Below, piece by piece: positions 21,938 to 28,409 of a DNA stretch of 28,409 bases (position 1 is its first letter; the number at the start of each line of letters is the position of its first letter). The DNA is taken from the NCBI GenBank assembly GCA_011620785.1, contig WOYM01000122.1, positions 1-28,409 on the forward strand. The letters run 5' to 3'. Below the pieces are notes generated by a model that was given only the letters and a program-made list of their open reading frames with translations, had not been told where the DNA came from and searched no databases. The DNA is from Methanothrix sp. (GTDB lineage Archaea; Halobacteriota; Methanosarcinia; Methanotrichales; Methanotrichaceae). The position numbers and the translations under genes are program-made.

Positions 21938-23772
21938 AAATATTCATCAATCATGCGGCAAGAGGAGTACATGACATGACTGCGAGATGGGATACATGCT
22001 GGGACGCAGCACCAGAGCTGTATGTGCTGCTCAAGGAGAGCAAATCATTAGAGAGCGCCCGCAATAAGGTGGCTCGATACATCGAGGCCAGAGAATGGAC
22101 TTATGCATGCGATGTAAGTGAGATTGAAACATGGGATTACGTTCTTTTTAAAGAAGCCATACGAACACTCAAGAATGTAATATCTCCGAAAAATGAACGC
22201 ATCTCCGGCACCTCTTCCCTGGAAAACCTCTGGAAGGCGGCTGTCGATGGTGATTCTGATGTTGCTGACGACTTCATAGATGAGTTCACCCATTTCTTTA
22301 AAGCGCTGAAAATGAAGGCGGATGTATATCCTTCCCGATTGATGGAAGGAATAGACATACCGAATTTCGATGAATTTGAGGGCCGGACCGCAGGAGTGAT
22401 GCGCTCCGATTACCTGGACCAGATGGGAGAGCGAATGGACAGATACCTGTCACGGTACAAATCGGGCCTCGATCCGGGAATTATTGAAAAACGGGATGAG
22501 AATAGAAGGAGGATCCTGGATATCCTCAACTCCAATGAGGATGATTGGCAGGATTGGCGATGGCAATTTCGGCATGTTTTTAAAGATATTCAGGGATTAG
22601 ATACAATTAAAAGGGCAATAAAATTAGGCGAAGAGCATGAAGCATCCATCAGACTGGCTCTGGAGAACCATGTGCCCTTCGGCGTTACTCCCCATTATCT
22701 TCATCTAATGGACAAAGAGCCCTCTGACATGGATTATGCTGTTCGCAGGCAGGTCTTTCCTCCGCTCAGCTATGTGGAGAATATGATCGCCCACAGAAAG
22801 GACAAGAAGTGGGCCTTCGACTTTATGAGGGAGAGGGACACCTCTCCCATAGATCTGGTAACCCGGCGCTATCCCCGGGTGGCCATTGTTAAGCCCTATG
22901 AGTCTTGCCCACAGATCTGCGTCTACTGCCAGCGCAACTGGGAGATCTCTTCTCCTCTCATGGCCTCCGCCCTCGCTCCAATGGAGAAGATCGAGGCGGC
23001 AATAGATTGGTTTTATGAGCATGAAGAGATGATGGATGTCCTTCTAACCGGTGGAGACCCTCTGGTGATGGATGACTCGTTGATCGACAGGATCCTGAAC
23101 AGGCTCTCCCAGATCCCTCACCTGAAGAGCATAAGAGTGGCCAGCAGGACGCCAGCTACTGTCCCCCAGAGGCTCACCGAAGAGCTCTGCGAGATCCTGG
23201 GCAGCTACCAGGAGCTGGGAAGGAGAAACCTCTGCCTGGTGACTCATTTCATGCATCCCTATGAGGTGACGCCAGAGACGCTGGCCGCGATAATAAGGGT
23301 GAAGAAGACGGGAATTGAGATCTACAACCAGCAGGTCTTCACCTTTGCCAATAGCCGCAAGTTTGAGACATCATCTCTGAGAATTATCCTCAAGCAGATT
23401 GGAGTGGATCCCTATTATACCTTTAACATGAAGGGCAAGACGGAGATGGAGGACTATGCCGTTCCCATAGCTCGCATCCTGCAGGAGCGCAAGGAAGAGG
23501 CAAGGCTGCTTCCGGGCATATTCCGCACCGATGAGCCGGTATTCAATGTCCCGGGACTGGGCAAGGACCACCTCCGGGCCTGGCAGAACCATGAGCTTAT
23601 CGGCATTACCTCTGAGGGGAGAAGGGTATACTCCTTCCTTCCCTGGGAGAAGAACATAGCCAAGGTGTTGCCCTACATCTACACGGATGTCTCCATCCAC
23701 CGATATCTTCAGAGGCTGATCAAAAGAGGCGAGGACCCTGAGGATTATAGAAGCATATGGTATTATTATTAA
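21934..23772 (+). CDS. KamA-family radical SAM aminomutase, glutamate 2,3-aminomutase-like, with N-terminal extension
   Basis: A 612-residue protein. Residues ~205-575 match lysine 2,3-aminomutase relatives: DWQDWRWQFRH, TPHYLHLMD, then the radical SAM cluster Cys325-x3-Cys329-x2-Cys332 (CPQICVYC), LLTGGDPLVM and SIRVASRTPATVPQRL. The PLP lysine is probably Lys544 in VPGLGKD. Lining up PYY by hand, the two substrate-binding Asp of lysine 2,3-aminomutase (Asp293, Asp330) correspond to Lys500 and Asn538. Lys and Asn are the residues described for Clostridioides difficile glutamate 2,3-aminomutase, which makes beta-glutamate. Residues 1-200 form an extra helical domain not present in ordinary KamA (about 420 residues). 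It is coupled to mscS and follows trkH, consistent with compatible-solute synthesis. The exact substrate is inference. Confidence 0.8.
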   Translation: MKIFINHAARGVHDMTARWDTCWDAAPELYVLLKESKSLESARNKVARYIEAREWTYACDVSEIETWDYVLFKEAIRTLKNVISPKNERISGTSSLENLWKAAVDGDSDVADDFIDEFTHFFKALKMKADVYPSRLMEGIDIPNFDEFEGRTAGVMRSDYLDQMGERMDRYLSRYKSGLDPGIIEKRDENRRRILDILNSNEDDWQDWRWQFRHVFKDIQGLDTIKRAIKLGEEHEASIRLALENHVPFGVTPHYLHLMDKEPSDMDYAVRRQVFPPLSYVENMIAHRKDKKWAFDFMRERDTSPIDLVTRRYPRVAIVKPYESCPQICVYCQRNWEISSPLMASALAPMEKIEAAIDWFYEHEEMMDVLLTGGDPLVMDDSLIDRILNRLSQIPHLKSIRVASRTPATVPQRLTEELCEILGSYQELGRRNLCLVTHFMHPYEVTPETLAAIIRVKKTGIEIYNQQVFTFANSRKFETSSLRIILKQIGVDPYYTFNMKGKTEMEDYAVPIARILQERKEEARLLPGIFRTDEPVFNVPGLGKDHLRAWQNHELIGITSEGRRVYSFLPWEKNIAKVLPYIYTDVSIHRYLQRLIKRGEDPEDYRSIWYYY

Positions 23773-23790
23773 GCGAATTGTCAAGGGACG

Positions 23791-23811
23791 TAGCGGAAGC
23801 CCGCTAAAAAA
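23791..23811 (-). terminator. Hairpin and T-run between convergent genes
   Basis: A 6-bp stem tagcgg/ccgcta (23791-23796, 23801-23806) with an adjoining A-run on plus (23806-23811) lies between the radical SAM stop and the minus-strand aminotransferase stop. Read on the minus strand the T-run comes first, 13 nt past the aminotransferase stop, which suits an archaeal U-rich terminator for that strand. Confidence 0.45.
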
Positions 23812-23823
23812 TGTCGGGACTGG

Positions 23824-24555
23824 CTACTCTTCCAGCCAGTCGACGATCGCCTCTATTCCCATAAGCGTATCTTCGCAGTGGGCCTGGATGAACTCAGCTG
23901 GAAGCTCCTGGTGGGGAGGAATGGTCTCTCCCGCTGCCAGAGATCTGTTGCCGGCAAAATTGATATAGGATATCCGGGCGGAGAGCTCCTCAAGAGGCCT
24001 CTCGAACGCTCTGCCTGGCAGCATAGCAACGCCTTTTTCCTGCAGCAGCCTCTCGCAGAGCATGGTGCTGTTCGGCACATTCTTCTTCGCCAGCCTGCGG
24101 GAAAAGGGAGAGAAATCCGGAAACATGTAGAATGCACCCTCGGGCTCATGGACCCTGACCCCGGCATCTGCCAGCATTCGGTAACACTTTTGCCCCAGGG
24201 TGGAAAGGATGCGGCGGGCGTTCCAGAGGTAGCGCTCGATGGCCATTGACCCCTGGAAGGCCTGCACACCGGCATACTGGATGGGTGCGCTCACCGAGGT
24301 GTATGTCTCGCTGGCCACAGCTTCTTTGAGGGCAGAAAGGCCTTTGACGGGGAGATAATCTTTTTCATGAGCATGCAGCCGCAGAGCCTCGACCACCGGT
24401 GCAGGCACAGGGAAAGGAGATTGACCCAGTCCGAAGTTGTAGATCTTTTTCCCCTGTCCCTGCAACAGCTTCACCCTCTCATTGATAGCGAGGGTTGGTG
24501 ATTCGCCCAGGCCGCGAACGTTGATATTCAGGCTGACGTGCTTTTGCAGGTTCAT
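23824..24555 (-). pseudogene. Class I aminotransferase with internal in-frame deletion
   Basis: The 243-codon frame begins as a class I/II PLP aminotransferase (NVRGLGESPTLAINERVKLL, YNFGLGQSPFPVPAPVVEAL, KDYLPVKGLSALKEAVA) and ends as its C-terminal domain (SETYTSVSAPIQYAGVQAF, EPEGAFYMFPDFSPF, GVAMLPGRAF, RISYINFAG). The central ~180-200 residues are missing, including the Asp and the PLP-lysine SxSK segment. The join is near residues 78-84 (about 24305-24322), where EAVA and the AVASETY that normally follows the PLP domain share sequence, suggesting deletion between short repeats. The reading frame is kept, with aaggagtt before the ATG, so a stable non-catalytic product is possible, but catalysis is not. 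Confidence 0.8.
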
Positions 24556-25292
24556 CTTAAGAACTCCTTGGTTTTTAGCATTTTTACGATTTGTTGATCA
24601 TTAGCTGGCGAGCCATCATTTAAATAGATGGTCTATAGATAAACCCTTAATTCAATTTTGTTCGAGCTAATACGGGTGCGAAATGCTTCCAGGATTCTGC
24701 ACTTTAGTCCCTATTGCAGTCCCGACCGAAAACTACAAATATCTATAATGATTATATAGATAGATTGCCGTCTCATGAAAGGGTCTGGCGGGCGTACTGT
24801 GGGCCAAAACGCAGCCGGCAGTGATCTGCTGAATCTGGCCATTGATTTGCCTCTTCCTGCGAGCAAAAAGAATTCATGCCGCTCTTGGGAGTAGGTAATT
24901 GACTCGTGATGCAGATGATGCATGCCGTCGAGGTAATTGCATTCGGTTGTGCGCCTGCGGGATAGAAGGCAGGATGAAAAAGAATTGCGTCCCGTGATTG
25001 GCACAGCAATCTGCCTGAGATCTCGCGCCAATACACAGTCGGGACATGAGGCGGCACTAGATCAAGATGATGCCGAAACCGAGATGAAGCCGCACAGTGA
25101 GATTTTGTGGGATCCCTGAGGGGATTGTGCGATTCGGTGTTGTGCTACCTCGTGTTCGGCGCCACAGCCAAGATTCAGGCGGATCGGCCACCACCAGGAT
25201 ACCAGTTTCCTCCAATTGAAGTGGGGCGATTCATTTCCGATCCGCCTGAATCTTGATACTATGCTCAGAAGATCTCCCAGCCCTTCTCCTGC
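24556..25292. other. 737-bp gap without a supported gene
   Basis: The region nearest the aminotransferase holds its promoter: a TATA-like segment inside an imperfect palindrome (24613-24631, ccatc-atttaaat-agatgg). From about 24720 to 25290 the sequence has open frames on both strands, but none shows a family motif, codon bias or conserved neighbour. A 19-bp inverted repeat lies at 25169-25255. It may be a degraded gene or insertion, or a non-coding RNA locus. Confidence 0.5.
25169..25255 (-). repeat. 19-bp perfect inverted repeat with 49-nt loop
   Basis: The left arm caagattcaggcggatcgg (25169-25187) and right arm ccgatccgcctgaatcttg (25237-25255) are exact reverse complements. On the minus strand the structure begins 38 nt after the stop of the sensor kinase, so it would form in its 3' untranslated region. 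The loop contains ccacc/gtgg segments that could pair inside it. It may be a 3' stabilising structure, a small RNA or a miniature mobile element. Confidence 0.7.
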
Positions 25293-28200
25293 TTAGCCCT
25301 TTGCCACAGCTTGCAGGGCTTCTCTTATAGCCTCTATCTTGGTGGGCTTCATTATATAGCCGTCCATCCCAGCCGCCAGACACATCTCCTGATCTCCTTT
25401 AAGAGCAGATGCAGTTACTGCTATGATCTTCGGGCCTCCCTCAGGCCAGCGACGGCGTATCTCCCTCGCTGCCTCCAGGCCGTCCATCTCCGGCATCTGC
25501 ACGTCCATGAATACCAAATCGTATCTCTTTTTCTCCAGCGCCTTCAGGGCGTCGATGCCGCTGGACGCTACATCCGCATTATAGCCCAGCTTACTGAGCA
25601 TCTTCTTTGTGACTATCTGATTGACTACGTTGTCCTCTGCTAGCAGGATATTCAATTCGGAATTAGATCTCTCCAGATCCTTGATCTTCTGCTTCCCGTG
25701 TGCGTACAAGTTGTCCGGCTTTGACAGATCTAAGGGTTCGCCGATGATAGGATCTGCCCGAATTGTAAAATGAAATACTGAACCCACCCCAACAGCGCTC
25801 TCAACCCACATTCGTCCATTCATCATCTCTGTGAGCTTCTTGCTTATGGCAAGGCCTAATCCTGTGCCGCCGTATTTGCGTGCCGTCGAGGCATCAACCT
25901 GGCTGAAAGATCGAAATAGGCGGGACATCTTATCTTCAGGGATTCCTATTCCAGTATCCTTCACCGCAAAATGAATCTCATATCCGCCATCATCCAGATT
26001 GGTGCTTGATACAGAGACTGCAATCTCGCCTTGCTCGGTGAACTTCGCTGCATTATTGAGCAGGTTTATCAGGATCTGACAGAGCCTTGTGGGATCTCCC
26101 ATGATAAATTGGGGGACGTTCTCTTCTATTTTATATGAAAATTTTATTCTTTTATCGCCGACGCTCCCGGATACGAGATCCATAGAGGATTCAATGCAAC
26201 CCTTAACATCGATTGGCCGGTGCTCCAGCTCTGCCATGTTCGCCTCGATCTTGGTGAGATCGAGGATATTATTGATGATAGAGAGGAGAGTATCCCCGCT
26301 GGTGCGGATCATCTCGACGAATTCCCTTTGCGCAGAAGTGAGCTTCTCATCCTTCTCATCCATGAGCAGGTCCGTAAGACCGATAACTGCATTCATTGGC
26401 GTCCGGATCTCATGGCTCATGTTGGCCAGGAATTCGGACTTCGCCCGGGTGGCTGATTCAGCCATCTCCTTGGACCTTTGAAGCTCCTCTTCAACACGCT
26501 TTCGATCTGTTATATCACGTATCGACTCGATCGCTCCCCAATAATCTCCATTTGAGTCATAGAGCGCAGATGCGCTTCCCAGGAGGTATGCCTTGCCTTT
26601 TCCCTGCAGGGGCATGTAGGCCTCGCCCACCAGCGAGCCATCCTCCGTATCTCTTTTTATGTAATCATATTCCTTTTCAAATTTTGGATCAATTCTTTTT
26701 ACCATATCTATCAGTATAGGCCTTCGTTCTCCGTAAAATGGCTGAGAATATTCATAGTCTCCCTTGCCCAGGATCGACTCGGCATTAACCCCGGTCATCT
26801 TCTCAATGGCCCGGTTCCAGGAAATCACCTTGCCCTTTTTATCGACCACAAATGTGGCATCAGGCAGAAATTCGATGATATCCGCCAGCCGACGCTCAGA
26901 CTCCTTCAGAGCTCGCTCTGCGCTCTTGCGAGCGCTGATATCTATCAGCACATGGACTACCCCGGTGATCTTGCCATCTGCATCCTTGAGAGGACTGCTA
27001 CGAGAGATCCAGGTCCTCCCGTCCGGAGTGATCAGATCGCCCTCCTGGGATGCGCCCATATTGATAGCTTGTGCCACGGTGCAGCCTGAACAGGGCTCAC
27101 TGCGACCGAATATCGCCTCATAACAACGAGCGCCACGCATTTCATTAGCGGGGAGGCCGCTGGACTCTTGCAGGTTATCATTGATCCATATTAGTCGCAT
27201 AAAAGGATCAAGATACTCGACAACGACATTCTTCAATCCGCCCAGAATTGCCGCCTTCTCCTGCTCTGATTCGCGCAATGACTTCTCTACGCGCTTGCGT
27301 TCTTCAATCTCGGTAAGCGTTGTGGTGAGCAGTTGATTCCTCTCATCGAAGACTATCTTCTGGCGAACGAGCATCAGCCCCATGACCAGCCCTACGCAGG
27401 CTGCTATTATGGATTGGTTGACTGCTTGGGAGTATTCATATCCCCAGATGAGAATAGAGAATGTGGCACCAATTCCCAGGTATGGCAGGTAGGCCATAAG
27501 TGGGGATTTGCTGTAGATTCTTCGGCTTAAAAATTTTAATGGATCAAAGGGATAAGGATTTGCCTGTAGCAGTCCTGCCAATGCTATAAACAGGTTGCAT
27601 GAGATCCAGATCGTGTCCAGATGGCTGCCTGAGATGTAAGTCCCTTTTTGTGTCTGGATGCAGAACACCGCATCTGCGACCAGTACTGAAGCCATTCCAG
27701 CAGCCAGAAAAAGGGCAGGGGTAATGGTTGGAGCGTCAAGCTTACTTAAGAGCAGTCGGATAAGGGCAACGAACAGGACGATATCCATCATAGAATAGGC
27801 TAAAGAAATCGTCAGTTCCAAAGTGATCGTATTCAATGATGATACTATAGGGGCAAAGTAGAAGATCCAAAATACCAGAGCAGCTGATATTATTACAATT
27901 GCCGAATCCAGAATGACCCCGAGCCTCTCCCGAGGAGAAAGAGGGGCATTGGGCAACAGAAAGATGCCTGCTGCAAAGAGAGGATAGAACATCAGATAGC
28001 CGATGTCTGACACAGATGGGAATGGATCTTCCTGCAAAACGACCTCTATAAATGCCCAGGTTCCCTCTGCAAAAGACTCGAAAAGCATGGCAACAGCCAT
28101 TATCAACCAGGCACTCTTGGCCCTCCCTTCCATATTCTTTGCCGCATATAATAAACATAGAACGGCGACTATTGCGCTTGAGGTGAGAAGAAAATCATTC

Positions 28201-28361
28201 ATGAGAAGGATCGACCTTTTATCCTCTATCACCTCCATTAGAATAGTCTGAAATAACAAAATAAGGATAGATATGATGGCCGCTGGGATAAATATTGGAG
28301 CCTGTAAGCGATTTGCAGATCTTATTATTTTAACCACAATCCACCTGATCACTATCGGCAT
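25293..28361 (-). CDS. Membrane-bound hybrid sensor histidine kinase with C-terminal receiver
   Basis: A 1022-residue protein. The N-terminal ~335 residues contain about nine or ten transmembrane helices, a membrane sensor of unknown ligand. A coiled coil (~340-370) leads to PAS 1 (~372-475, with Cys413, Cys424 and Cys427 in CYEAIFGRSEPCSGC), PAS 2 (~490-620), HisKA with His650 in SHEIRTPMNAVIG, HATPase (N box LINLLNNAAKFTE; DTGIGIPEDK; GTGLGLAISKKL) and a receiver domain whose phospho-acceptor is Asp953 in FMDVQMPEMDG, with Lys1005. Autophosphorylation at His650 and transfer to Asp953 are expected; the output partner is not here. Both catalytic and receiver motifs are intact. A TATA-like gattatatt lies at the right edge, about 40 nt before the ATG. 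Confidence 0.92.
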   Translation of the reverse strand: MPIVIRWIVVKIIRSANRLQAPIFIPAAIISILILLFQTILMEVIEDKRSILLMNDFLLTSSAIVAVLCLLYAAKNMEGRAKSAWLIMAVAMLFESFAEGTWAFIEVVLQEDPFPSVSDIGYLMFYPLFAAGIFLLPNAPLSPRERLGVILDSAIVIISAALVFWIFYFAPIVSSLNTITLELTISLAYSMMDIVLFVALIRLLLSKLDAPTITPALFLAAGMASVLVADAVFCIQTQKGTYISGSHLDTIWISCNLFIALAGLLQANPYPFDPLKFLSRRIYSKSPLMAYLPYLGIGATFSILIWGYEYSQAVNQSIIAACVGLVMGLMLVRQKIVFDERNQLLTTTLTEIEERKRVEKSLRESEQEKAAILGGLKNVVVEYLDPFMRLIWINDNLQESSGLPANEMRGARCYEAIFGRSEPCSGCTVAQAINMGASQEGDLITPDGRTWISRSSPLKDADGKITGVVHVLIDISARKSAERALKESERRLADIIEFLPDATFVVDKKGKVISWNRAIEKMTGVNAESILGKGDYEYSQPFYGERRPILIDMVKRIDPKFEKEYDYIKRDTEDGSLVGEAYMPLQGKGKAYLLGSASALYDSNGDYWGAIESIRDITDRKRVEEELQRSKEMAESATRAKSEFLANMSHEIRTPMNAVIGLTDLLMDEKDEKLTSAQREFVEMIRTSGDTLLSIINNILDLTKIEANMAELEHRPIDVKGCIESSMDLVSGSVGDKRIKFSYKIEENVPQFIMGDPTRLCQILINLLNNAAKFTEQGEIAVSVSSTNLDDGGYEIHFAVKDTGIGIPEDKMSRLFRSFSQVDASTARKYGGTGLGLAISKKLTEMMNGRMWVESAVGVGSVFHFTIRADPIIGEPLDLSKPDNLYAHGKQKIKDLERSNSELNILLAEDNVVNQIVTKKMLSKLGYNADVASSGIDALKALEKKRYDLVFMDVQMPEMDGLEAAREIRRRWPEGGPKIIAVTASALKGDQEMCLAAGMDGYIMKPTKIEAIREALQAVAKG

Positions 28362-28409
28362 TAGTGAAGCATCTAAAGGAAAAAAAGCTTTCGGTGGAAT
28401 ATAATCAAT

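Noticed and set aside
21934..23772. Classical lysine 2,3-aminomutase (AblA) for N-epsilon-acetyl-beta-lysine synthesis
   Set aside because: The two lysine-binding Asp are replaced by Lys and Asn, the protein is ~190 residues longer, and no AblB acetyltransferase gene follows.
24775..24894. 39-residue plus-strand frame about 20 nt after a TATA-like ttatata
   Set aside because: The TATA-ATG distance is slightly short for a leaderless start and the peptide resembles nothing I know. Too weak to call as a gene.
24711..25057. Two overlapping minus-strand open frames of 94 and 106 codons
   Set aside because: Neither shows a recognisable motif, a ribosome site or protein-like composition, and they run over each other. 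Left as part of a gap without supported genes.

Overview
The window is archaeal and most likely from an acetate-using methanogen of the Methanotrichales/Methanosarcinales (Methanothrix-like). The main evidence is O-phosphoseryl-tRNA synthetase, an archaeal aRF1, Csl4, RNA polymerase subunit L, an archaeal translin, a PGF-CTERM surface protein and TATA-type promoters. The genus is an inference from gene content and moderate G+C. No rRNA, tRNA or CRISPR array was seen.

Layout. 1-1817 (+): an Fe-S protein cut by the window edge, then a DsrE/DsrF/DsrH (TusDCB-like) sulfur-relay cassette and an unrecognised ~100-residue protein. 1823-2407: a decayed GNAT acetyltransferase. 2397-5666: the Fe-S and FAD subunits of a glycolate/D-lactate-type dehydrogenase, both on the minus strand, with a plus-strand HIT gene between them. 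5752-7892 (-): an extracytoplasmic thiol-redox pair, a thioredoxin-fold protein and a thioredoxin-CcdA fusion. 8198-8521 (+): a winged-helix protein. 8561-14042 (-): a translation/RNA run in the order prf1, UPF0201-type RNA-binding protein, TIM-barrel isomerase, translin, sepS, rpiA. 14042-14513: a gene-poor gap holding the 3' scar of an IS200/IS605 tnpB. 14514-18470 (+): a large tail-anchored TPR protein, a METTL5-like methylase, csl4 and rpoL. 18473-18700 (-): a fragment of a neutral zinc metallopeptidase. 18770-19177 (+): a small coiled-coil PGF-CTERM surface protein. 19304-23772 (+): TrkH, MscS and a long KamA-family radical SAM enzyme. 23824-24555 (-): an aminotransferase with its PLP-domain core deleted. 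24556-25292: an apparently non-coding stretch with a 19-bp inverted repeat. 25293-28361 (-): a large hybrid sensor kinase.

The most interesting unit is trkH-mscS-kamA. TrkH imports K+, MscS releases solutes on hypo-osmotic shock, and the third gene overlaps mscS by ATGA. By a hand alignment, that third enzyme carries the Lys/Asn pair of glutamate 2,3-aminomutase where lysine 2,3-aminomutase has two Asp. This suggests a beta-glutamate-type compatible-solute enzyme inside an osmoadaptation operon, with an unexplained N-terminal domain of about 200 residues.

A second theme is decay: a broken GNAT gene, a tnpB scar, a metallopeptidase fragment and an internally deleted aminotransferase all lie in this one window. 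Several strong palindromes (5725-5748, 25169-25255, 17590-17612, 18739-18757) have no assigned role.
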